Counted from the first letter of the stretch, positions 1 through 12,205 are shown. The stretch: DNA of 46,917 nt from Acidimicrobiaceae bacterium (GCA_026706815.1 JAPOYA010000042.1:63733-110649), one strand, 5' to 3'. The notes: generated by a model not told the origin, from the letters alone. Translations and numbers: made by a program.

Positions 1-3
1 TCC

Positions 4-3440
<3,437 letters not shown>

Positions 3441-3444
<4 letters not shown>

Positions 3445-4304
3445 GCGCGGCGCCTGGAACCGGCGCCCTGCGCCACATCTGCGGGATATCGGGTGGCAAG
3501 GACTCGAGCGCGTTGGCGGTGTATTTGAGGGACCGGGCGCCTGAGATGGAGTACTTCTTCTGTGATACGGGCGCCGAGCTCCCCGAGACCTACGAGTTCT
3601 TGACCCGCTTGGAAGTCATCCTCGCCAAGCCGATCGCCCGCCTCAACGCGGACAGGGGCTTCGACCACTGGTTCGAGATTTTCCGCGGGGCGCTGCCGTC
3701 TCCTCAGATGCGCTGGTGTACCAAGAACATGAAGATCAAGCCGATAGAGAGTTGGATCGGCGACGACCCCACGGTCTCCTATGTGGCGATCCGCGCAGAC
3801 GAGTCGAACCGCAAGGGCTATGTCTCCACCAAGCCGAACATCGAGAGCCGGTTCCCCTTCGTTGAGGACGGCATCGACCACGACGGCGTGATGCGGATCC
3901 TCGAGGACGCGGGGATCGGCTTGCCCGCCTACTATGAGTGGCGCACTCGTTCGGGCTGTTACTTCTGCTTCTATCAGCGCAAAGCCGAGTGGATCGGGCT
4001 CGCGGACCGCCATCCGGAACTGTTCGAGCGAGCTGTTGCCATAGAGCAGAAGGTGCTCCAAGACGCCGGTGTGGACGGTGACGCCGACTTCGGCGATCAG
4101 GCGATGAAGGGGCGCCAGTACACCTGGTCGGGCGGCGAGTCGCTGGTGCAGTTGCGCGCGAGGCGTGATGAGATACTGGCCCGGCACGACACGGCGATGG
4201 CCCGCACGGCGAAGCAGCGCCCGAGCCTTCCGCTAGTCGAGGCTCTGGCCGACGTGCTCGACGACGACGACGACGCCGAACCCTGCACGGTGTGCGCGCT
4301 ATGA
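3441..4304 (+). CDS. PAPS-reductase family / DndC-like sulfurtransferase
   Basis: This 287-aa protein belongs to the adenine-nucleotide alpha-hydrolase (PP-loop) superfamily. The PP-loop SGGKDS is at residues 17-22. Cysteines at C93 (RWCTK), C173 and C176 (GCYFCF) and a C-terminal pair at C282 and C285 could ligate an iron-sulfur cluster, as in DndC and CysH. In Dnd systems DndC activates the DNA backbone so that sulfur from a cysteine desulfurase can replace an oxygen. DndC is usually longer, so this is a compact relative; BREX type 4 also carries a PAPS reductase (BrxP). I chose the ATG at 3441 because it overlaps the upstream stop as ATGA; an open frame extends further 5' but its residues look non-coding. 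Sulfate assimilation is an unlikely role, since no cysD, cysN or sulfite reductase gene is nearby. Confidence 0.75.
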
Positions 4305-6505
4305 CCGACGTCTCGGCCCCGAATGCCAGCACAGGTGTTCTCGCTCCCTGGGGCAGTCCGCCCACTCCGGTAATTCCTCGCTGGTACTTCCAGACTCGCT
4401 TGGCTCAGGCATCTCTTCCACCGCTTCTGAGACAGTTTGCCTCTCCTCAAGCAGGCTTCCGGGATCTCTTGGATTTGGCGGGCATCTGGGAGCGGCGCTC
4501 GGAACCGCTGACAAAAACCGAGCACAGAGCCTTGGCCGGTTTCGCCCACAGATTGGGCCAACCTCCCTACAACCATGCTGTGATCCCAGCCGGAGTCGAC
4601 GGTGCACGCCTGCTTGAGCTGCCGTTGAGGGTCAGGACGCTGAACTGTCTGCGGCGTGCGCTGCACGCAGGGCGGCTGAGCACCGGGGACCCTGTGCAGG
4701 TAGGACACTTGATGGCGTTGACGAATTTCGGCTTCGTGTCGCTGCTCGATGTGATGTGCTTGGTCGAGTCCGCAAATGACTGCGGGTTCTTGACCTCTCC
4801 GCCGGCGCCGGCGGTTGGGATCATCTCCGCTCCGAGAACAGCGCCACTGCCCCCGTTGGATCCGAAAGACCCGGTTCGGAAGGCCGCCTCTGATGGTTTG
4901 GCTGCTGTTCTCGCCGCGACAAGGGAGGTGAACGGCAGCCGGACTTTGACTGAGGCGCTCAACGGTGACTTGGGGGAGTTGGTTTCGGTGATGGGACTCG
5001 CCGAGAGCTTCGCGGAGATCGACATCGATGACCTGACAGAGGAGCGGTCGCTCGCTCAAGAGATGCTTGCGAAGCTCGCTGAGTTCTGGGAATCGTTGAA
5101 TGAGGTTGAGAGGACAGTCCTTGTCCAGCGGGTCTTGGCGACTCAGCCATCGACCTTTGAGCAGTTGAGCCGTCAACTGAGCTTGTCGAGGGAGCGAATC
5201 CGCCAGATCGCCAAAAAGTTGCGTGTCGGCCTTCACGAACCCGAGACTTCCACACCCGGACCCGCTGGATGGGCTGCTGCTCTTGCGATGAAGTCGCGCC
5301 GTCAGCTAGGTCCGATTGCTCCAGTTGGTGCATTGGATGAGTTGATCGCGACGGCATTTTCTCCCTTCGAGTCAGCCGAGAACGGAGGCGGGGCAGAAGT
5401 GGTTGAACTGGCCCGCAGTCTTCTGCGAACGAAGTCCGGATATTCATGCGCTGGAGGGTTTTGTTTCGACCGGACTGCCGTTGTTGTCATCGACGCGCTC
5501 AAGTCGGCGTCTCTGTCGCTTGCCGATGACGTCGGGTTGGTCGAGGAGCGAGCGCTAAAAGAACATCTCCCCGACGAAAGCTGGCATCAGCATTGGGACA
5601 CGTTGGTCGATCAATGTCAGATGACCCGGATCAACGGGTGTCTCGCATTGCGCGACAGCCAGAAGGCGAGGGCCAAAGAAGCATTGCTGTGCATCGGTCG
5701 TCCTGCTACGAAAGAGGAGGTGGCGGAGCTCAGTGGGCTGGCGCCGGGCCGTGTGAGCTCGCAATTCTCCACCATCTCGAGCGTGGTCCGGGCCGACAAG
5801 AAGCGATGGGGCTTGGCCGAGTGGGTGGAGGACGAATACGAGGGGATCCCCGCCGAGATCATCCAACGCATCAACGAGGACGGCGGCGCCACCCGCCTTG
5901 AGCGACTTCTCGAAGAGCTGCCGCGTCTGTTCGGTGTGGCCGAGGGCAGCGTCTTGGCCTACGCGAACTCGCCGCGGTTCCGGATCAGCGAGGGGCATGT
6001 CAGCTTGGCGGACCCGTCGTCGATCCGCTTGCGGGACTTGGAGGATGTGATTCACGGGCGCACCGTCGAGGGATTGCCGTATTGGAGCTTCAAGGTCGAG
6101 AGCCGCTATTTCCGCGGTTACAGCTTGGCCGGTCTCCCCGCAGAGATCGCTAAGGCCTTGGGCTGCGAACCCGACGGTCGGTTGCGGGTGCCGGTCGGCT
6201 CCCCTCAGGGCTGTGATCCGGTGTCGGTCAATTGGCCCTTGAGCTCGCTCACAGGGGCGAACCTCGGCTACCTGTCGGTTCCCCTGACGAAGCTCGGCGC
6301 GCAGTCCGGCGATCGCGTGCTGCTGGCGCTCGGGGCGTCGGGCGCCGTCTCATTGCGCCTCGTCGGGGAGCAGCCCCAAGCCGAGGAACAGGCCCGGTCA
6401 GTGACGGCTCCAGTAGACGCCGTTTCGCACGCCACTGCCTCCGATCGCTCCGATCGCGCCGCCGACCTCCTTGAACGAATGATCCAAAGAAGGCGGAGGC
6501 TGTGA
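4301..6505 (+). CDS. DNA-binding protein with alpha-CTD-like and sigma-region-4-like domains
   Basis: A 734-aa protein translated from an ATG that overlaps the previous stop as ATGA (a GTG nine bases upstream is the alternative). Residues about 106-157 (LRVRTLNCLRRAL, then MALTNFGFVSLLDV) resemble the helix-hairpin-helix C-terminal domain of the RNA polymerase alpha subunit. Residues about 270-310 (FEQLSRQLSLSRERIRQIAKKL) resemble the sigma-70 region 4 helix-turn-helix. Later segments, around LLCIGRPATKEEVAELSGL and GLAEWVEDEYEGIPAEI, look like further winged-helix units. No enzyme motif is visible. It could supply sequence recognition for the modification machinery, regulate the cassette, or sense host or phage transcription; these are inferences. 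The next gene overlaps by four bases (GTGA). Confidence 0.65.
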   Translation: MTDVSAPNASTGVLAPWGSPPTPVIPRWYFQTRLAQASLPPLLRQFASPQAGFRDLLDLAGIWERRSEPLTKTEHRALAGFAHRLGQPPYNHAVIPAGVDGARLLELPLRVRTLNCLRRALHAGRLSTGDPVQVGHLMALTNFGFVSLLDVMCLVESANDCGFLTSPPAPAVGIISAPRTAPLPPLDPKDPVRKAASDGLAAVLAATREVNGSRTLTEALNGDLGELVSVMGLAESFAEIDIDDLTEERSLAQEMLAKLAEFWESLNEVERTVLVQRVLATQPSTFEQLSRQLSLSRERIRQIAKKLRVGLHEPETSTPGPAGWAAALAMKSRRQLGPIAPVGALDELIATAFSPFESAENGGGAEVVELARSLLRTKSGYSCAGGFCFDRTAVVVIDALKSASLSLADDVGLVEERALKEHLPDESWHQHWDTLVDQCQMTRINGCLALRDSQKARAKEALLCIGRPATKEEVAELSGLAPGRVSSQFSTISSVVRADKKRWGLAEWVEDEYEGIPAEIIQRINEDGGATRLERLLEELPRLFGVAEGSVLAYANSPRFRISEGHVSLADPSSIRLRDLEDVIHGRTVEGLPYWSFKVESRYFRGYSLAGLPAEIAKALGCEPDGRLRVPVGSPQGCDPVSVNWPLSSLTGANLGYLSVPLTKLGAQSGDRVLLALGASGAVSLRLVGEQPQAEEQARSVTAPVDAVSHATASDRSDRAADLLERMIQRRRRL

Positions 6506-8799
6506 ACACGCTCATCGACAGCGGCATCGAGCCGGGCCTTTATCGACTACCCGAGGATCCGATCGGCCCGAAGGTGCTGATCCCCGGGTTCCGGTCGGCA
6601 AAGTCGGTGCGCGGCGCGTTCGGCTGGTTCAGCGCCGGATGGATCGGCAGGCTCGCCCCGGGACTGGCCGACTATCTCAACCGGTCTGACGCCGCGCCGA
6701 TCTGTTTCACCGTCTCTCCCGTGTTGTTCCCCCAAGAGAGACAGGCAATCGAGAGCGGAGCGTCGATGACGGCTGAACAGGCTGCACAGCGGGTTGTCGA
6801 TGTTTTCGTCGAAGGCCGAGTCGACGCGGACGCGTTGGGTCGTCATGCGCTGGACTGCATGGCCTGGATGGTCGCGGCGGATCGGCTCCGCATACGGGTT
6901 GCGGTTCCCAGCCCCGACTGCAGCTACCACCCCAAGATCTGGCTGTTCGACGACGGCGAGCACCGCGTTCTGGTCCGCGGGTCGGCCAACGCGACGGGCC
7001 GCGCCCTTTCAACGGCGGTCGAGCACATGGATGTGGACGTGTCGTGGGATGCATCTGGGTGCGGTCGTGTCGCCGCGGGGACCGACATGCTCGACGACTG
7101 GGAGACGGGCGAGAGTGCCGGCATTGAACGGACGGTGGATCTTCCAGAGGCTCTCAGAGAGGGGATCATCTCTGCAGCGCCCGCTTCTGCCCCCGATCCG
7201 AGCCGTATCTGGCAGCTTCTGGCAACCTGTGAGGAGGCATCCGCGGCACTTGACGCCCATGAAGCCCATGAATCGCGACAGCGCCTGCAAGCACGGTTCT
7301 CGTCCAACCGATTCGCTGACGAGCGGCCACGGTTGGCCATCCCCGATTGGCTCGAATGGCAGAGCGGCGACTATGCCCATCAAAAAGAGGCCGTCGAAGC
7401 TTGGGAGTCCGGCCCGCACCCCGGGCGGGGCACTGTCGCGATGGCGACAGGGGCGGGCAAGACCCTCACTGCGCTGATCTGCGCCACGAGACTCCAGGAT
7501 CGTTTGAGCGACGGGACACTGCTGATCGTCGTGTCTGCCCCTGCGGTCCCGCTCATCAGCCAATGGAAGAAGGAGATCAGCGGTTTCGGCATCGAGGCGA
7601 TCACCCCGACGCTCGCGAGCGACGCCAACACCGCTCTGTCCCGCTTGATGCAGGCTCTCGGTGCGGGTGGGACCCATATCGCCGTGGTCACCAACAATCT
7701 GCTGTGCAACAGGAGCTTCCAGAAGACCTTGGAGAGCCGTATCCAGAATGCTTCGGATTCCGTCTTTACGCTGTTGATCGGCGACGAGGCCCACACTCTC
7801 GGCGCCGAGGGCTTCATCAACAACAAGCCTGAGTTCTTCGAGAGTCGGCTTGCCCTCTCGGCGACTCCGGAGCGCCAGTACGACCCCGACGGGAGCGAAG
7901 AGGTGTTCGGCTTCTTCGGCGCTCCGGTGTACGAGTTCGGCCTGGATCGGGCGATCGGATTCTGCTTGGTTCCCTACGACTACCACGTTCACGCCACCAC
8001 CCTCAGCGGCGAGGAGTTGGAGGAGTTCTCAGAACTCACCGATCGCATCCGCCGCCTGGTTTTTCGCGTCGACGACCAAGGAGACGAGGACTACCTCACC
8101 AGGCTGCTGATCCAGCGCCGGAGGATCATCGAGACTGCAGAGTCGAAGATCCCGCTGCTCGATGCGGTTCTCCGGCATCGCCTGCCGCGGGAGTTGAAAC
8201 ACTCCCTAGTCTATGCCTCGGCCAAGAATCCTGAACAGTTCGACGACATCGCCCGATCATTGACGGAGTTCAACGTTCGCTGGGCGCCGGTGACCCAGCA
8301 CACCACGGCCGACCGCCATCTGCTCGCCACGACCTTGGACACGTTCGCCTCCGGTGGCTATCAGACGCTGCTTGCAAAGAAGGTGCTCGACGAGGGGGTG
8401 GACATCCCCAGCATCCGAGAGGCATTCCTGGTCGCTTCGTCGACGGTGGAGCGAGAGTGGGTTCAGCGGCGCGGCCGGGTGTTGCGTCAGCACCCGAACA
8501 AGCCCTACGCCGTTCTGCATGACCTCATAGCGCTCCCCCCGGCCGACCTGTTCCGCCAACACCGAGGCGGTGATGGAGATCTGCGAAAGATCGTGGACAG
8601 CGAACTCTCACGTGTCTACGCCTTCGCAGCCCATGCCCGAAACGCAACGGGCGCCGATGGGATCTTCGAGCATCTGGATCGGATCAAGCAGGCTTACTGG
8701 CCGAGTTCTGAGAATCCTCCAACACTCAGCAGCGGTGTTCTGAGCGCTGCCGGTGATCAGTTGATCGCCCCCGACACACCGAAAGGATCCCTGTGGTAA
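6502..8799 (+). CDS. PLD-nuclease / SF2 (DEAH) helicase, candidate restriction effector
   Basis: A 765-aa two-part protein. The N-terminal part has a phospholipase D-type half-motif: H143-x-K145 followed by GSAN at about residue 160. The C-terminal part is a superfamily 2 helicase with Walker A ATGAGKT (about 315), DEAH (428-431), SATPER (about 453), a motif V region (KKVLDEGVDIP) and the arginine finger QRRGRVLRQ (about 655). PLD-helicase fusions occur in restriction modules, including ones near Dnd genes, where ATP-driven translocation is coupled to DNA cutting. Only one HxK half-motif is obvious, so an active nuclease would probably need a dimer. The start is a GTG overlapping the upstream stop as GTGA, and the 3' end overlaps the next gene by seven bases. 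Helicase identity is firm; the restriction role is inferred from context. Confidence 0.8.
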   Translation: MNTLIDSGIEPGLYRLPEDPIGPKVLIPGFRSAKSVRGAFGWFSAGWIGRLAPGLADYLNRSDAAPICFTVSPVLFPQERQAIESGASMTAEQAAQRVVDVFVEGRVDADALGRHALDCMAWMVAADRLRIRVAVPSPDCSYHPKIWLFDDGEHRVLVRGSANATGRALSTAVEHMDVDVSWDASGCGRVAAGTDMLDDWETGESAGIERTVDLPEALREGIISAAPASAPDPSRIWQLLATCEEASAALDAHEAHESRQRLQARFSSNRFADERPRLAIPDWLEWQSGDYAHQKEAVEAWESGPHPGRGTVAMATGAGKTLTALICATRLQDRLSDGTLLIVVSAPAVPLISQWKKEISGFGIEAITPTLASDANTALSRLMQALGAGGTHIAVVTNNLLCNRSFQKTLESRIQNASDSVFTLLIGDEAHTLGAEGFINNKPEFFESRLALSATPERQYDPDGSEEVFGFFGAPVYEFGLDRAIGFCLVPYDYHVHATTLSGEELEEFSELTDRIRRLVFRVDDQGDEDYLTRLLIQRRRIIETAESKIPLLDAVLRHRLPRELKHSLVYASAKNPEQFDDIARSLTEFNVRWAPVTQHTTADRHLLATTLDTFASGGYQTLLAKKVLDEGVDIPSIREAFLVASSTVEREWVQRRGRVLRQHPNKPYAVLHDLIALPPADLFRQHRGGDGDLRKIVDSELSRVYAFAAHARNATGADGIFEHLDRIKQAYWPSSENPPTLSSGVLSAAGDQLIAPDTPKGSLW

Positions 8800-9002
8800 G
8801 CAACTACAACCGCATTGGCAAAGAGATCACGGCTGAAGCCGAGCGGATCGGCCTTGACCATGGACTGCCTCCAGAACAACTAGTCGAGTTGGTCATGGAG
8901 ATCGTCGACGCCGAGGATCGCAACCGGATCAAGCCGTTCAGCGTCAACAAGGAGATCACGAATCTGATCAGCGACGCTGCGACCAGCCTCCCACAGAGTT
9001 AG
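8793..9002 (+). CDS. Small cassette protein (69 aa), unknown function
   Basis: Starts at a GTG at 8793, preceded five bases upstream by AAAGGA (8782-8787), a good ribosome binding site inside the end of the helicase gene. The protein is acidic and probably all-helical (EITAEAERIGLDHGL, LVELVMEIVDAEDR), with no membrane segment or catalytic motif. Its position between the helicase and the DndD-like gene, and the overlap with the helicase, support a real co-translated gene. Small proteins of unknown function occur at this position in other PAPS-reductase-linked modification loci. It may be a subunit or adaptor of the DndD-like ATPase. Confidence 0.65.
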   Translation: MVSNYNRIGKEITAEAERIGLDHGLPPEQLVELVMEIVDAEDRNRIKPFSVNKEITNLISDAATSLPQS

Positions 9003-9011
9003 GGGTACACG

Positions 9012-11270
9012 ATGCTGATACTTCAACGGATAGAAATCGAGAACTTCGTCTGCTTCGACAACATTGTCGTCGAACCGTCAAGCGACCCCGAGCGGCCGCT
9101 CACGGTGATCCGAGCTGAGAACGGGTCGGGCAAGACCACTTTTCTGCGCGCTCTGCGCTGGGGAATGTACGGTGATCCGAGCCTGCCGGGCAAGGCAGCG
9201 AGCTTCCCCGTCCACCCGGCGGGCTGGCGGACCGACACGGGCATTGAGACTGGCGCCGCGGGCATCGAGACTCGGGTGGCGATCGAGTTCACAGCCGACG
9301 GCTCCAGCCGCCACTACGCGGACAGCGGCAATTCCGCCATGCTGTACAGGCTGGAGAGAACCGTCACAACCAAAGCCGTGCAGGCCTCCACCGAGGACGA
9401 CCCTGATTTCCGCCGGATTGGTGAACGGGCGACTTTGATGTTCAGGGCTCTGGACGGCACCTGGAGCCACCACGAGCACGGCGCCGATGCTGTCATCGGG
9501 GAGCTCTTGCCCTGGGATCTGAGAGACTTCTTTGTGATGGATGCCGACGAGGCGGCCGACTTCGTGGGTGGCGGAAGTGAGAACAAGACCATCTCCCGCC
9601 ATGAAGTCCAACAGAAGACGACCTTTGCGATATCCAGCCTGCTCGGAATTGATGTGTTCAAGAGTGGGCATAAGCGAGTCGAGAGTATTGCCCGAGACTT
9701 CAGCAGGAACGCAACCAAGGCGATCGGAGACAAGACCCTCACCAGCCTCGATGAGGAACTGCAAGAGACGAGGACGCAGCGCCAGGAATTGGAGGCCAAG
9801 ATCGCCCAAGAGCGGACCCGCCAGACAGAGCTAGCCGACAGATTGGAAGAAGTCGAGGAACAACTCGAGGCAAGTCTCCGCGAATCTGGTGCCCATGACG
9901 ATCTTCAGAAGCGCCTTTCCTCCAACCGGGTGCAGTCTGAAGATGCGCTGAAGCGGCACAAGGACTGTGCGGCTCGTTTAGGGGGCGCTCTGCAGGCGAG
10001 CGAGCTATGGGCCTCGCTTGCTGCCTCGGCGGTGAATCAAACCTACGCTCATCTGAAACCCCTGTACGATCAGGGTCAGATCCCTGCTTCCCACCTTCCC
10101 TTCGTCAAGGGGCTTATGGAGTCCGGCGAATGCGTCTGCGGCCAGACACTGTTGGACGACAACGAGTACGGCATCAAGGTCAAGGAGCAGATCAGCAATG
10201 CGACGGATGAAGCGGCACGCGCCGGTTACCTCGCTGAACTCCACGATGCAGCGCGGTCGCTCCGTCAGGAGTCGCGGGACTCTACTTGGAACGAGAGAAG
10301 AGAGACGGATGAGGCCGAATTCTCAGAGCTTGAACTCAAGCTCTCGGACTTGAGGACCGAGAAGAAGGACATCAGCATCAAGCTCGATGCCATCAACGAT
10401 TCCAATATTCACTCCATCAGAGACGAACAGGCTGCACTCAAGCAGCAGTACGAAAGTTGCTTGTCCGCCTTGGGGCGGCACGAAGATCGCCTTCCCGATC
10501 TCAAGCAACAAGAGGATTCGTTGAGCAAGGCTATAACCCAACGACAGCGCAACGAGCTTGCGGCGGCCGACCACCGCGCATGCGAACGGCTCTCGCGGTT
10601 TGTCGTTGAAATCCTCGACAGGGCCTATGCAACCATCGAGCAGCAGCAGGTGAGGGAGCTGACCGAAAGAATGAATCGTCTGTTCCACCAGATGGCGGCC
10701 AACGTCTCCGATGACGACTTCGAGGACTTTCTGCCGAACAAGGCGACGCTTCGCATGATCTCACAGGTTGGCGTCAGGCAGATCGAGGGCAGCGCCGACA
10801 AGTTCGAGATCTTTGCTCTCAACAGCAGGGGCCGGTATATGCCGCCGGTGCAGATCAACGGCGCGTCCCGCCGAGTCTTGGCGTTGTCGTTCGTGCTGGC
10901 CTTGTGCATCGAATCGCAAACGCGCGCCCCGCTCATCGCCGACTCCCTGCTCAACTTCATGTCGGGATCGGTACGGCGCAATACTCTGCGGGCGACGTCT
11001 GAACACGCGACCCAGCCGATCCTGCTGCTCACCGGCGCCGACTTGGAGTCGCCGACCGAGGTTGAGACGGTGGCTGAGCGTGCGGGGGCCACCTACACCC
11101 TCACCGGCCAATGGGACGCCATCGAAGCCGGCAGCGGCGGCGACGTGGTGAACTGGACGCAGCAGGGGCAGGTGTCTCTGCTCTGTGGCTGCGGCCCGCG
11201 TCAATACTGCAGAGTCTGCGAGCGCACCGGGCAGGCGGACGCCCCCGGTTGGACTGAGAATCCCAACTGA
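9012..11270 (+). CDS. DndD-like SMC/ABC-type ATPase
   Basis: A 752-aa ATPase with split ABC/SMC architecture. The N-terminal IENFVCF strand and Walker A (NGSGKTTF, about residues 37-44) are followed by two charged coiled-coil arms (about 240-330 and 430-520). These flank an apical CVC element (C374, C376) that may act as a reduced zinc hook. The C-terminal lobe has an ABC-signature-like NGASRRVLALSF (about 616-627) and a Walker B region ending ADSLL, lacking the usual glutamate after the aspartate. A C-terminal cysteine cluster (C725, C727, C733, C736) looks like a small zinc ribbon. DndD of phosphorothioation systems has this plan and is thought to drive DNA structural change during sulfur insertion. 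The start at 9012 follows AGGGG (9001-9005). The gene looks somewhat less G+C-rich than the core genes, judged only by eye. Confidence 0.75.
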   Translation: MLILQRIEIENFVCFDNIVVEPSSDPERPLTVIRAENGSGKTTFLRALRWGMYGDPSLPGKAASFPVHPAGWRTDTGIETGAAGIETRVAIEFTADGSSRHYADSGNSAMLYRLERTVTTKAVQASTEDDPDFRRIGERATLMFRALDGTWSHHEHGADAVIGELLPWDLRDFFVMDADEAADFVGGGSENKTISRHEVQQKTTFAISSLLGIDVFKSGHKRVESIARDFSRNATKAIGDKTLTSLDEELQETRTQRQELEAKIAQERTRQTELADRLEEVEEQLEASLRESGAHDDLQKRLSSNRVQSEDALKRHKDCAARLGGALQASELWASLAASAVNQTYAHLKPLYDQGQIPASHLPFVKGLMESGECVCGQTLLDDNEYGIKVKEQISNATDEAARAGYLAELHDAARSLRQESRDSTWNERRETDEAEFSELELKLSDLRTEKKDISIKLDAINDSNIHSIRDEQAALKQQYESCLSALGRHEDRLPDLKQQEDSLSKAITQRQRNELAAADHRACERLSRFVVEILDRAYATIEQQQVRELTERMNRLFHQMAANVSDDDFEDFLPNKATLRMISQVGVRQIEGSADKFEIFALNSRGRYMPPVQINGASRRVLALSFVLALCIESQTRAPLIADSLLNFMSGSVRRNTLRATSEHATQPILLLTGADLESPTEVETVAERAGATYTLTGQWDAIEAGSGGDVVNWTQQGQVSLLCGCGPRQYCRVCERTGQADAPGWTENPN

Positions 11271-11280
11271 AAGGCAAGAG

Positions 11281-11763
11281 ATGGCTTACTTCTCCCAACT
11301 CCTCACCCAGAAGGCCCATACTCTGCGGCTGCCGAAGGATTCCATCGAACAGATCCAGCGTCTTGTGCGGATGCACCAGTCCGCCACTGTTGAGCGAGCC
11401 CCGTTCTACCGCCAGTTGGACTTCTGGGCGTTCTGTGTCGCAACGGCCTTGGCCGAGGACCTCGACCCGCGTGAAGGACCCTCCAGCAGGTGGGGGGCCA
11501 AGATCACCTCCACTAGGGATGTGGAGATCTCCGAAAAGCTCGGCGATCTCCTCGCGGTGGCAGCGTTCCACAAACTCGGGCCGGACCATGAGGGCATCGA
11601 CGACCCCAGACAGATCATCGAAGTCGGCAACTGCCTCGCCGGAGCGGGATGCCCGGTCGTGCTCGAGCACATGGGAAGCAGAGACCTGCGATTCACACCG
11701 CTCGACAAGGCGCTCACCCTCGCGGCCACCCTCCGCACCCACACCCAGCTAGCGAGCGCTTGA
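11281..11763 (+). CDS. Last gene of the cassette; possible DndE-like protein
   Basis: Starts at the ATG at 11281, ten bases after the DndD-like stop, with an AAGG-type ribosome binding site in the gap; 160 aa. The sequence has an N-terminal helical region (LRLPKDSIEQIQRLVRM), then FYRQLDFWAFCVATALAEDL and a C-terminal helical region. DndE is a small DNA-binding protein encoded directly after DndD in canonical dnd operons, so position and size fit. I see only weak sequence resemblance, limited to an N-terminal helix plus a WAFCVATALAE segment that recalls DndE's helical core. Function is therefore assigned by position only. The gene closes the run of same-strand genes. Confidence 0.6.
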   Translation: MAYFSQLLTQKAHTLRLPKDSIEQIQRLVRMHQSATVERAPFYRQLDFWAFCVATALAEDLDPREGPSSRWGAKITSTRDVEISEKLGDLLAVAAFHKLGPDHEGIDDPRQIIEVGNCLAGAGCPVVLEHMGSRDLRFTPLDKALTLAATLRTHTQLASA

Positions 11764-11999
11764 CGCTGTTTCGACAACGCCCTCGCCCGGCAAGGCCGGC
11801 GAACTACGCTCTGGACGGATACCAGGCACGTCAAGTGCTCAAGGCCGTCGAACGGCTTGAACGCGAGCGAGGAGGCTTGCCCCCGATCACGGGGATGCCT
11901 TGACTGGTATTTGCAACGTCGTACGCGACGTTATTGAGGACACGCGATCCAACGACGAGGAGCTGCCGGTATGAGGTGGGGAACCCTCGGGTGTGGTTG
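11764..11999. other. Non-coding gap between the cassette and tRNA-Arg
   Basis: 236 bases without a convincing gene. It contains a perfect hairpin at 11915-11932 (AACGTCG, loop TACG, CGACGTT). Two short overlapping open stretches flank position 11900, one ending YALDGYQARQVLKAVERL plus 14 residues and one encoding about 23 residues before a TGA near 11973. They may be remnants of a lost gene. The T-rich tail expected of an intrinsic terminator is absent after the hairpin. Confidence 0.5.
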
Positions 12000-12071
12000 C
12001 GCCCTCGGCAGGACTCGAACCTGCGCACACGGCTCCGGAGGCCGATGCTCTATCCTCTGAGCTACGAGGGC
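12000..12071 (-). tRNA. tRNA-Arg (anticodon CCG)
   Basis: Read on the minus strand, a 72-base cloverleaf folds: acceptor stem GCCCTCG/CGAGGGC, D stem GCTC/GAGC, anticodon loop CTCCGGA giving anticodon CCG, T stem GCAGG/CCTGC with loop TTCGAGT, and discriminator G. One T-T mismatch sits at the top of the anticodon stem. CCA is not encoded. The 3' end points toward the Dnd-like cassette and the 5' end toward argS, which starts 134 bases away on the opposite strand. Confidence 0.93.
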
Positions 12072-12205
12072 TCACCCCCGAGGGGTCGGCCAATACTATC
12101 GGCTCCGCTTGCAGCGCGGCCCGCGGGCAATCGCACATTGCCCCTTCGGTTGGGAGGTAGGATCGGGCGCTCCCTGTCACGTTCGATCTCGTTGAGGTTC
12201 GGCCC

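Noticed and set aside
11649..11903. 84-aa open frame across the 3' end of the cassette
   Set aside because: Most of it overlaps the 160-aa gene in another frame; only its last 40 codons lie in free sequence, and I cannot show that they are coding.
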